DNA of 64,000 bases from GCA-020356105 sp964347475 (lineage in GTDB: Bacteria; Pseudomonadota; Alphaproteobacteria; UBA8366; JADFVY01): the NCBI GenBank assembly GCA_964347475.1, contig CAYFYY010000012.1, positions 1 to 64,000 of the forward strand. Reading direction: 5' to 3'. Below, one piece after another: positions 54,727 through 62,715 of the stretch. Every line of letters starts with the position of its first letter. The first letter of the stretch is position 1. The notes below the pieces were generated by a model that was given only the letters and a program-made list of their open reading frames with translations, was not told the origin of the DNA and ran no database searches. A program made the position numbers and the translations under genes.

Positions 54727-54894
54727 GACGCGAGGCTCTCCTGCTGGAAACGGCGGTCAGGCTGGCCTCCAGCGTAGCGCAGACACGCCATCGTGGACAA
54801 TCGGAGACATCCTATGGCTTGACGGCGCGCGAAAATACGTGCTGTATACTTGTTGCATTCAAACTGCGGCAGCGACGGCGCGGGGAGCGATATC
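54727..54894. promoter_or_regulatory. Divergent promoter region with GntR-like operator
   Basis: This 168-bp interval separates the Pht5-like gene from hyuA. It has a candidate -35 TTGACG (54819-54824) and TATACT (54845-54850), though 20 bp apart, longer than ideal. CTGTATACTT (54842-54851) matches eight of ten bases of the TTGTATACAA type operator used by many FCD-type GntR regulators; the operon carries such a regulator. GGGGAGC precedes the GTG start of hyuA. Confidence 0.4.
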
Positions 54895-56958
54895 GTGGCC
54901 TGGACCATCGGGGTCGACGTCGGCGGCACCTTCACCGACTTCTTTGCGCTGGACGAGGCGACCGGCGCGGTGCGCGTCGGAAAACGCCCGTCGACGCCGG
55001 ACGACCCCGGCCGGGCGATCCTCGAGGGCTTGCGCGAGGTCGCCGCCGCGCACGGCATCCCGCTGGCCGAGGTCGGGCGCTTCTCGCACGGCACCACGGT
55101 CGCCACCAACGCGCTGATCCAGCGCCGCGGCGGCGCGGTCGCGCTGGTCACGACGAAGGGCTTCCGCGACCTCCTGGAGATCGGCCGCCAGACCCGCCCG
55201 CACATGTACGACCTGTATCGCGACCACCCGCCGCCGCTGGTGCCGCGCCGGCACCGGCTCGAGCTCGACGAGCGCATCGACGCGGCAGGCGAGGTATTAC
55301 GCGCGCCCGACGATGCCGCCATCGCCGACATCGTCGCGCAGGTCCGCGCCACCGGCGCCCGCGCCTGCGCCGTCTGCTTCCTGTTCGCCTTCCTCAACCC
55401 CGCGCATGAGCGGGCGGTCGCGGATGCCTTGCGCGCCGCCGACCCGGACCTGCTGGTCTCGCTGTCCTCGGAGGTGCAGCCAGAATTCCGCGAATACGAG
55501 CGCTTCTCGACCACGGTGCTGAACGCCTACCTGCAGTCGGTGATGCACGACTACGTGCGGCATCTCGAGGCGGGGCTCGCCGACATCGTGCCGAACGCGA
55601 CCCTCGGCATCAACCAGTCGAGCGGCGGGCTGATGTCGCTCGGCACGGCGCGCGACTTCCCGGTGCGCACCGCCCTGTCGGGCCCGGCGGCCGGCGTCGT
55701 CGGGGCGCTGCACGTGGCGCAGGCGGCCGGCCGCGCGAGCGTCATCACCCTCGACATGGGCGGCACCAGCGCCGACGTCGCGCTCATCCGCGGCGGCCGC
55801 GCCGACATCGCCTTCGACCGCAGCGTGGCCGGCTTCCCGATCCGCCTTGCGATGGTCGACATCAACACGGTCGGCGCAGGCGGCGGCTCGATCGCCTGGT
55901 TCGACCGCGACGGGCTGATGAAGGTGGGCCCGTTGAGCGCCGGCGCCGACCCGGGCCCCGCCTGCTACGGCCGCGGCGGCACCGAGCCGACGGTGTCCGA
56001 CGCCAATCTCGTCCTCGGTCGCCTGTCGCCGCGCGGCCTCCTCGACGGGCGCATGGCGCTGGACCGGGAGCTCGCCCGCACGGCCTTCGCGCCGGCCGCC
56101 GAGCGCCTCGGCTTTTCCGTCGCGCGCACCGCCCACGGCATGCTCGGCATCGTCGTCGCCAACATGGTGCGGGCGATCCGCACCATCTCGGTCGAGCGCG
56201 GCCACGACCCGCGCCGCTTCGCGCTGATGCCGTTCGGCGGCGCCGGGCCGCTGCATGCAAGGGACGTCGCCGCGGCGCTCGGGATCTCCGAGATCCTGGT
56301 CCCGCCGGCGCCGGGCATCGTCTGCGCCCAGGGGCTCGTCGTCTCGGACCTCAAGGAGGATTTCGTCGCCAGCCAGCGCACCCCGGTGGAGCCGGCGAAC
56401 GACCCGGCGATCCGTGAGCTGGTCGCCGGGCTGCTGGCGCGGGCCGCGGCCTGGTTCGCCGACGAGGCGGTGCCGGCAGAGCTGCGCGGCCTCGAGCTCG
56501 GCTACGACATGCGCTATATCGGCCAGAATTTCGAGCTCGCGGTACCGATCGTCGCCGCCGCGGCCATCGCGGCCGACAGCCTGCCCGCCGCGGGCGCCCT
56601 CAAGGATCTGTTCTTCGCCGCGCACGACCGGGCCTACGGCTACCACAACCCGGACGACCCGGTGGAGGTCGTGAACATCCGGCTGACGGCGCGCGGCCGT
56701 CTGTACCGCGAGCCCGCGGCGCAGGACGCGCCGCCCTCCCCCGCCCCGCCGGCGCCATTCGAGACGCGGCCCGTGTATTTCACGGATTTCGAAACGCCGC
56801 TGGACACGCCGGTCTACAAGCGCTCGGATTTGCTGGCCGGCCACGTCATCGAAGGGCCGGCCATCGTCGAGCAGCTGGACGCGACGACGCCGCTCTGGCC
56901 CGGCGACCGCGCCACGGTCGACGGCGGCGGCACGATCGTCATCGAGGTGCGGACATGA
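54895..56958 (+). CDS. hyuA: Hydantoinase/oxoprolinase subunit A (HyuA)
   Basis: 687 residues from a GTG start preceded by GGGGAGC. ATP-dependent hydantoinase/oxoprolinase subunit A of the ASKHA fold: IGVDVGGTFTDFFALDE at the N-terminus and MGGTSADVALIRGG in the middle are the phosphate-binding motifs. With HyuB it hydrolyses the amide ring of hydantoins, oxoproline, or related lactams such as N-methylhydantoin. First gene of the operon; its stop overlaps hyuB as ATGA. The exact substrate is unknown. Confidence 0.9.
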   Translation: MAWTIGVDVGGTFTDFFALDEATGAVRVGKRPSTPDDPGRAILEGLREVAAAHGIPLAEVGRFSHGTTVATNALIQRRGGAVALVTTKGFRDLLEIGRQTRPHMYDLYRDHPPPLVPRRHRLELDERIDAAGEVLRAPDDAAIADIVAQVRATGARACAVCFLFAFLNPAHERAVADALRAADPDLLVSLSSEVQPEFREYERFSTTVLNAYLQSVMHDYVRHLEAGLADIVPNATLGINQSSGGLMSLGTARDFPVRTALSGPAAGVVGALHVAQAAGRASVITLDMGGTSADVALIRGGRADIAFDRSVAGFPIRLAMVDINTVGAGGGSIAWFDRDGLMKVGPLSAGADPGPACYGRGGTEPTVSDANLVLGRLSPRGLLDGRMALDRELARTAFAPAAERLGFSVARTAHGMLGIVVANMVRAIRTISVERGHDPRRFALMPFGGAGPLHARDVAAALGISEILVPPAPGIVCAQGLVVSDLKEDFVASQRTPVEPANDPAIRELVAGLLARAAAWFADEAVPAELRGLELGYDMRYIGQNFELAVPIVAAAAIAADSLPAAGALKDLFFAAHDRAYGYHNPDDPVEVVNIRLTARGRLYREPAAQDAPPSPAPPAPFETRPVYFTDFETPLDTPVYKRSDLLAGHVIEGPAIVEQLDATTPLWPGDRATVDGGGTIVIEVRT

Positions 56959-58646
56959 CGGACAAATCGCCGGCGCTGGACCCGATCGGGCTCGAGATCC
57001 TGTCGAACGCCCTGCGCTCGATCACCGACGAGAGCTTCGTGGCCCTGATGAAGAGCGCGTACTCCACCAACATCAAGGAACGGCACGACCATTCTACGGC
57101 GATCACCGACCCGGCCGGCCGCCTGATCGTGCAGGCGGAGGAATCGCTGCCGATCCACATCGCCTCGATGATGGGGCTGATGGCGGCGCTGCTCGCGAAG
57201 TTCGCCGGTGACATCAAGGAGGGCGACATCTTCGTCGCCAACGACCCGCATGTCGCCGGCGGCACCCACCTGCCGGACATCAACATGGCGATGCCGGTGT
57301 TCGTGGACGGCAGGCTGGTCGCCTTCGTCTGCAACATCGCCCACCACGCCGATGTCGGCGGCATGGCCCCCGGCAGCATGGCCGGCGGCATGTCCGAGAT
57401 CTACCAGGAAGGGCTGCGCATCCCCGTCGTCCGCCTGTTCCGCGCCGGCGAGCTGCAGCGGGACCTGTTCGACCTCCTGCTGCTCAACGTACGGGTGCCG
57501 GCGGAGCGGCGCGGCGACTACTACGCCCAGATCGCCGCCTGCCAGCTCGGACGCCGCCGCCTGCTGGAGGTGATCGACAGCTGGTCGGTGGCGACCGTCA
57601 GCGCCGCGTTCGACGAGATCATCGCGCGCACGGCTTCCCGCATGCGCAGCGCCGTCGCCGGCATCCCCGACGGGACGTATCGCTTCGAGGACGTCATGGA
57701 CGACGACGGGCTGGGCACGAAAAGCATTCCAATCCGCCTCGAGATGACCAAGTCCGGCGAGGCGATCCGCTTCGACTTCTCCGGCACCGCCAAGCAGGTG
57801 CCCGGCAACATCAACGTGACCATGAACGCGACCATCGCCAGCGTCTGCTATGCCCTGAAGGCGCTGCTCGACCCGGAGGTGCCGAACAACGAGGGCATGC
57901 TGGGCATCCCGGAGATCGTCGCGCCGAAGGGCACGCTGCTGAACGCCGCCTTCCCGGCCCCGGTGGCGGCGCGTGCCAACACCTGCCAGCGCATCATCGA
58001 TGTCGCGCTCGGCGCCCTGGCCGAGGCGCTGCCGGGCCGGGTCGTCGCCGCCGGCAACGGCGCCAACACGACGGCCGTGTTCGCCGGCACCGACCCGCGC
58101 ACCGGCAGCGGCTATGTCTACCTCGAGACTCTGGGCGGCGGCATGGGCGCGCGGCCGACCGCCGACGGCAAGGACGGCGTGCAGGTCGGCATCACCAACA
58201 CCTCGAACCTGCCCGTCGAGGCGATCGAGATGGAGTACCCGCTGCGCGTCGAGGAATACAGCCTGGTTGCCGATTCCGGCGGCGCCGGGACGTTTCGCGG
58301 CGGCGGCGGGCTGCGCCGGGTGGTCAGCCCGGTCGGCCACGACTGCCTGTTCAATGGCGCCGGCGAGCGCTTCAGCAACCGCCCGTGGGGCCTCGAGGGC
58401 GGCCGCCCCGGCGGCAGCGGGCGGTTCCTCATCGAAGGTGGCGCCGCGGCGCCACGGCGCCTTGACGACAAGCCGTCCGGCGTGACCGTGACGCCCGGCC
58501 AGCGCATCGTCGTCGAGACCCCCGGCGCTGGCGGCTGGGGCGACCCGAGGGAGCGCGACCCGGCGGCCCTGGCCGAGGACCGCGACAGCGGCAAGTTCAC
58601 GGACGCGTTCCTGGTCGAGAACTACGGCGAGGGAGGCGGTGAATGA
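56955..58646 (+). CDS. hyuB: Hydantoinase/oxoprolinase subunit B (HyuB)
   Basis: 563 residues. DPIGLEILSNALRSITDES and VANDPHVAGGTHLPDINMAM are the diagnostic HyuB sequences; the family partners with HyuA in ATP-dependent ring opening. It overlaps hyuA by four bases and is followed by a 157-bp gap with a palindromic repeat pair before the methyltransferase gene. Confidence 0.91.
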   Translation: MTDKSPALDPIGLEILSNALRSITDESFVALMKSAYSTNIKERHDHSTAITDPAGRLIVQAEESLPIHIASMMGLMAALLAKFAGDIKEGDIFVANDPHVAGGTHLPDINMAMPVFVDGRLVAFVCNIAHHADVGGMAPGSMAGGMSEIYQEGLRIPVVRLFRAGELQRDLFDLLLLNVRVPAERRGDYYAQIAACQLGRRRLLEVIDSWSVATVSAAFDEIIARTASRMRSAVAGIPDGTYRFEDVMDDDGLGTKSIPIRLEMTKSGEAIRFDFSGTAKQVPGNINVTMNATIASVCYALKALLDPEVPNNEGMLGIPEIVAPKGTLLNAAFPAPVAARANTCQRIIDVALGALAEALPGRVVAAGNGANTTAVFAGTDPRTGSGYVYLETLGGGMGARPTADGKDGVQVGITNTSNLPVEAIEMEYPLRVEEYSLVADSGGAGTFRGGGGLRRVVSPVGHDCLFNGAGERFSNRPWGLEGGRPGGSGRFLIEGGAAAPRRLDDKPSGVTVTPGQRIVVETPGAGGWGDPRERDPAALAEDRDSGKFTDAFLVENYGEGGGE

Positions 58647-58662
58647 CGGACCGGCGGCGCGA

Positions 58663-58705
58663 CCTCATGCTTCGAGACGGGCCTTCGGCCCTCCTCAGCA
58701 TGAGG
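58663..58705 (+). repeat. REP-like palindromic repeat, copy 1
   Basis: A 43-bp imperfect palindrome beginning CCTCATGCTTCGAGACGG and ending CCTCCTCAGCATGAGG with GGCCTTCGGCC in the centre. It can fold into a hairpin. Copy 2 lies 23 bp downstream in the opposite orientation. Confidence 0.85.
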
Positions 58706-58728
58706 CAGGTAGGATCGAGATGTTGGGG

Positions 58729-58771
58729 CCTCCTGCTGAGGAGGCGCGGAGCGCCGTCGCGAAGCATGAGG
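58729..58771 (-). repeat. REP-like palindromic repeat, copy 2 (inverted)
   Basis: The reverse strand begins CCTCATGCTTCGCGACGG and ends CCTCCTCAGCAGGAGG, matching copy 1 at most positions; the inner CGCTCCGCG differs. Together the two form a BIME-like inverted pair between hyuB and the methyltransferase gene. Confidence 0.85.
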
Positions 58772-58803
58772 TCGCCGGGCGCCGCACATACAGGGGGACC
58801 GCA

Positions 58804-60345
58804 ATGAACACGCCCGCGGACACGCGTGAGAGCCGCCGGCGCGGGCGGGCGGCGCGACGGGCGGAGCGGCTGGCCGCGCCGGCCGTCGCGTTGCCGACGC
58901 TGGTGCGCGACATCCCGCTCTACGAGGTGCTCGACGCCGAGGGGGTGGAGCTGATCCACGAGGAGTCGATGAAGATCCTCGAGGAGGCGGGGATCGATTT
59001 CCGCGACGAAGAGGCGCTGGACTACTGGAAGGTCGCCGGGGCGGCGGTCGACGGCCAGCGCGTACGCATCCCGCGCACGCTGCTGCTCGGCCTCGTCGCG
59101 CAGGCACCGGAGGAATTCACGCTGCACGCCCGCAATCCAGAGCGCAGCGTGCGCATCGGCGGGCGCCACACGGTGTTCGTTCCGACCTACGGCTCGCCCT
59201 ACGTGCTCGACCGCGCGCAGGTGCGGCGCTACAGCACGCTCGCCGATCTCGAGGACTTCCACAAGCTGGCCTACATGCTGCCGGCGCTGCACCTGACCGG
59301 AGGCATCACCTGCGAGCCGGTCGATATCGCCGTGCCGCGGCGCCACCTGCACATCGCCCACAGCGCCATGCGATACTCGGACAAGCCGTTCATGGGGGCG
59401 ACGACCGCGAAGGAGCGCGCCGAGGACACCGTCGCCATGGCCGGGATCGTGTTCGGCGCGGATTTCGTCCGCGACAATCCGGTGATGGTGTCGGTCTGCA
59501 ACTGCAACTCCCCGCGCGTGTGGGATGCAACCATGCTCGATGCGGTCAAGGTCTATGCGCGCCACAACCAGCCCGTCCTGCTCTCGCCGTTCGTCCTCGC
59601 CGGGGCCAGCACGCCGGCCAGCAGCGTCGGTGCGGTGGCGCAGCTGAACGCCGAGGCGCTGGCGGGCATCGCCTTCTCGCAACTCGTCAGGCCGGGCGCG
59701 CCGATGATCTATGGCCAGTTCCTCGCCACGGTGTCGATGCGCTCGGGCGCGCCGATGGCCGGCACGCCGGAGATCAGCCTGATGAACTTCATGGTCGGCC
59801 AGATGGCGCGGCGCTACCGCCTGCCCTGGCGGTCCAGCGGCATGACCGCGGGCTCCAAGCTGGTCGACGCGCAGGCCGCGTACGAGGCCAGCATGACGAT
59901 GCAGTCCGTGCTGCTGGCCGGGGCGCACTTCGTCTTCCACGCCGCGGGCTGGCTGGAAGGCGGCATGACCGCGAGCTTCGCCAAATTCCTGCTCGATGCG
60001 GAACAGCTGGAAATGTATTACCGCTTCGGCAAGGGCGTCAGGCTCGACGACCTCGCCGACGCCATGGCCGCCCTGCGCGAGGTGTCGCCGGGGGATCACT
60101 ATCTTGGCACCGCGCATACGCGGGCGAATTTCCGGACCGCCTTCTTCATGCCCGAGCTGCTGGACAACAACAGCTGGGACCAATGGGCCGCGGAGGGATC
60201 GCTCGACGCCAACGCGCGGGCGCTGGTCCGCTGCGAGGAGATGCTGGCGCGCTACGAGGCACCGGCGCTCGACCCCGCCGCGGACGAGGCGCTGCGCGAT
60301 TTCATCCGCCGCCGCGAGGCGGAACTGCCGGAGGACGTCCGATGA
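58804..60345 (+). CDS. Trimethylamine methyltransferase family protein (MttB-like, no pyrrolysine)
   Basis: 513 residues with a continuous frame. Members move a methyl group from a quaternary or tertiary amine to a corrinoid protein. MttB of methanogens needs an in-frame amber codon for pyrrolysine; none is present here, so this is a non-Pyl homologue, like those that demethylate glycine betaine, proline betaine or carnitine. Regions ESMKILEEAGIDFRD, MQSVLLAGAHFVFHAAGWLE and QLEMYYRFGKGV fit the family. No corrinoid protein gene is in the window. The ATG at 58804 is chosen as it lies beyond the repeat pair and follows GGGGGAC. It overlaps the regulator gene. Confidence 0.86.
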   Translation: MNTPADTRESRRRGRAARRAERLAAPAVALPTLVRDIPLYEVLDAEGVELIHEESMKILEEAGIDFRDEEALDYWKVAGAAVDGQRVRIPRTLLLGLVAQAPEEFTLHARNPERSVRIGGRHTVFVPTYGSPYVLDRAQVRRYSTLADLEDFHKLAYMLPALHLTGGITCEPVDIAVPRRHLHIAHSAMRYSDKPFMGATTAKERAEDTVAMAGIVFGADFVRDNPVMVSVCNCNSPRVWDATMLDAVKVYARHNQPVLLSPFVLAGASTPASSVGAVAQLNAEALAGIAFSQLVRPGAPMIYGQFLATVSMRSGAPMAGTPEISLMNFMVGQMARRYRLPWRSSGMTAGSKLVDAQAAYEASMTMQSVLLAGAHFVFHAAGWLEGGMTASFAKFLLDAEQLEMYYRFGKGVRLDDLADAMAALREVSPGDHYLGTAHTRANFRTAFFMPELLDNNSWDQWAAEGSLDANARALVRCEEMLARYEAPALDPAADEALRDFIRRREAELPEDVR

Positions 60346-61049
60346 CCTCTGTGCAGATACATGCACGGGGCACCGGCGCGGCCCACGCGTATGAGACCCT
60401 GCGCCGCGAGATCCTGAGCCTGGAGCTGGCGCCAGGGCAGGACCTGGACGAGGCCGGGCTGGTGGCGCGGCTCGGCCTGTCGCGCACGCCGGTGCGCGAG
60501 GCGCTGATCCGCCTTGCCGCCGACGAGCTGGTGGTGCTGCCGCCGAACCGCGGGGCCAAGGTGGCGCCGCTCGACCTGGCCGACACTCCGCGCTACATCG
60601 AGGCGCTCGATCTCGCCCAGCGGGCCGTCCACCGCTTCGCGGCGCTGCGCCGGACCGCGGCGGACCTGGCGCGGATCGAGGCGGCACGCGACGCGTTCGA
60701 GGAGTCGGTTCCCGGCGGCGAGCCGATGGCGATGACCGAACGCAACCGGGACTTCCATGCCGCCGTCGCCGAGGCGGCACAGAACCGCTATGTCGCCGGC
60801 CATTACGTGCGGCTGCTCGATCAGGGCATGCGGCTGCTGCGCATCCCCTTCGCCTACGATCCGGCGGGAAACGGGGCGGACGCGCATATCGCCAGGATCG
60901 TCGCCGACCACCGCGACATCACGGACGCGATCGCGGCGCGCGATGCCGACCGGGCGGACGCGCTCGGGCATGCCCACGCGGCGCTGTTCCAGTCGCGGCT
61001 GATGATGTTCCTGCAGCAGAACCTGGCGCCGGGCATGGTGATCGGATGA
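60342..61049 (+). CDS. GntR family transcriptional regulator (FCD type)
   Basis: 235 residues. Winged helix at residues 15-75 (YETLRREILSLELAPGQDLD, LGLSRTPVREALIRLAAD) and a C-terminal FCD-like helical ligand domain with NRDFHAAVAEAAQN, which carries the metal or acid-binding His. It lies within the operon, overlapping its neighbours on both sides as ATGA, so it probably regulates its own operon in response to a small carboxylate. Operator candidate is upstream of hyuA. Confidence 0.92.
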   Translation: MTSVQIHARGTGAAHAYETLRREILSLELAPGQDLDEAGLVARLGLSRTPVREALIRLAADELVVLPPNRGAKVAPLDLADTPRYIEALDLAQRAVHRFAALRRTAADLARIEAARDAFEESVPGGEPMAMTERNRDFHAAVAEAAQNRYVAGHYVRLLDQGMRLLRIPFAYDPAGNGADAHIARIVADHRDITDAIAARDADRADALGHAHAALFQSRLMMFLQQNLAPGMVIG

Positions 61050-61330
61050 GCGGCGCGCGGATCGGCCGTCGCGGCGGCGCGACATTCACCATCGAATTCG
61101 ATGGCCGGCAGATCGAGGCCTGGCCGGGCGAGAGCGTCGGCGCGGCGCTGATCGCGGCAGGGATTGCAGGTTTCCGGATCGCCGTGGACGGCAGCCGGCG
61201 TGGCCCGCTATGCCACATCGGCTCCTGCTGGGAATGCCGCTGCGTCATCGATGGCGAGCCCAACCGGCGCGCCTGCCGTACCGAAGCGCGGCCGGGCATG
61301 GTCATCGCAACGCAGAAGGAGCCGGGATGA
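61046..61330 (+). CDS. Small 2Fe-2S ferredoxin-like oxidase subunit (HcnA-like)
   Basis: 94 residues. Its Cys pattern is C56, C61, C64 and C77, i.e. C-x4-C-x2-C-x12-C, as in the HcnA-like small subunits of three-part amine or opine oxidases. It is too short to work alone and must carry electrons for the FAD subunits that follow. A fifth Cys (C66) is close to C64. Overlaps both neighbours as ATGA. Confidence 0.85.
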   Translation: MSGARIGRRGGATFTIEFDGRQIEAWPGESVGAALIAAGIAGFRIAVDGSRRGPLCHIGSCWECRCVIDGEPNRRACRTEARPGMVIATQKEPG

Positions 61331-62715
61331 GCGGCGGCCATGTCGCGATCGTCGGCGCCGGGCCGGCCGGACTGATGGCGGCGGCGGCGGCGCACCGGCG
61401 CGGCGCGCACGTCACGCTGATCGACGAGGCGCCGCGCCCCGGCGGCCAGATCTACCGGCAGGCGCATCCGAACATCGATCCCGGCGATCTGATCACGCCC
61501 GGCGAAGCGGCACGCAAGCGGGCCGTCCTGGCCGACTTCGCGGCCGTCGCCGAGGTCATCGACTACCGCGCCGGCACCGCCGCCTATGCTGTCTTTTCCG
61601 GCCCCGAGCTGCACATCGCCGACGAGACACGTTCCGAGGCGCTGAGACCCGACGCGCTGGTGCTGGCAACCGGCGTGAGCGAGCTGGCGATCCCCTTCCC
61701 GGGCTGGACGCTGCCCGGAATCATGTTTGCCGGCGGCATGCAGGCGCTGCTGAAGGAGCACGGCATCGTGCCGCGGGGGCCGATCCTCATCTGCGGCGCC
61801 GGGCCGCTGCCGATCGCCGTCGCGGCCCAGCTCGTCCGCGCCGGAGCGGACGTCGCGGCCGTTGCCCTGATCCGCAGCCCGAGATCGATGCTGTGGCATC
61901 CACTGGCGCTGTGGCGCGGCCGCGATATCGTGCGCGAGGGCATGGATTACCTCGATACGCTGAAGCGCGCGGGCGTTCCGGTGATGGCCGGCTGGCGGCC
62001 GGTCCGCGCCGAGGGCGGCGGGCGGGTGCAGCGGCTGGTCGTGGCCCGTCTGAACCGGCAGGGGGAGCCGGTCGTCGCCACGGAACGGAGCTTCGCGGTC
62101 GACTGGGTCGGCCTGAATTTCGGCTTTACGGCAAATTCCGAGCTCGCCCGCATGGCCGGCGTGGCAACGCATTACGATGCCGTGCGCGGCGGCTGGTTGC
62201 CGGTCGCCGACGACTTCGGCCGCACCGATGCGCCCGGCGTGTTCGTCGCGGGCGACGGAGCCGGGTTGCGCGGCGCCCTGAATGCCGCCACCGAGGGCCG
62301 AATCGTCGGCGCCGCCGCGGCCGCCGCCGCGTCGGGCGCCGGTCTCGATGAAACCGACTCCGAGCTGCGCGCAGCGCAGGCCGAACGGCGGCGGCACCTT
62401 GCCTTCCAGAGGGCCGTCGCAGCATCCCTCGACCTGCCGCACGGGCTATGGTTCCCGCTGCACAAGGATATGATCCTCTGCCGCTGCGAAAGCGTGCCCG
62501 CCGGCGCTGTCTTCGATGCCGGGGCGCGGGGGCTGCAGGAAAGCCTCGATTCGATCAAGCGGCAGACCCGCAGCGGCATGGGCCCGTGCGGCGGGCGGAC
62601 CTGCCTGCGCGCGGTGCGCGAATACCGTTTGGACACGGATCGCGCCGCCATGCGGGCGCGGCCGCCGGCGCGGCCCGTCACAATCGGCGCCCTGGCGAAC
62701 AGGGACGAGCCATGA
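61327..62715 (+). CDS. FAD/2Fe-2S oxidase subunit (HcnB / opine oxidase subunit A-like)
   Basis: 462 residues. N-terminal FAD motif IVGAGPAGLMAA, then PRPGGQIYRQ, an NAD-type second fold ICGAGPLPIAVAA, FAD motif VFVAGDGAG, and a C-terminal BFD-like Fe-S part with LCRCESVP and GMGPCGGRTC giving four Cys for a cluster. This architecture is that of HcnB and opine/octopine oxidase A subunits. With its neighbours it would form an amine oxidising complex. Confidence 0.88.
   Translation: MSGGHVAIVGAGPAGLMAAAAAHRRGAHVTLIDEAPRPGGQIYRQAHPNIDPGDLITPGEAARKRAVLADFAAVAEVIDYRAGTAAYAVFSGPELHIADETRSEALRPDALVLATGVSELAIPFPGWTLPGIMFAGGMQALLKEHGIVPRGPILICGAGPLPIAVAAQLVRAGADVAAVALIRSPRSMLWHPLALWRGRDIVREGMDYLDTLKRAGVPVMAGWRPVRAEGGGRVQRLVVARLNRQGEPVVATERSFAVDWVGLNFGFTANSELARMAGVATHYDAVRGGWLPVADDFGRTDAPGVFVAGDGAGLRGALNAATEGRIVGAAAAAAASGAGLDETDSELRAAQAERRRHLAFQRAVAASLDLPHGLWFPLHKDMILCRCESVPAGAVFDAGARGLQESLDSIKRQTRSGMGPCGGRTCLRAVREYRLDTDRAAMRARPPARPVTIGALANRDEP

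Noticed and set aside
58663..58771. CRISPR repeats
   Set aside because: Only two copies, palindromic and in opposite orientation, without regularly spaced spacers.
58639..58803. N-terminal extension of the MttB-like protein through the repeat pair
   Set aside because: It would translate the REP-like palindromes; the ATG at 58804 has a good ribosome binding site and family-like start.
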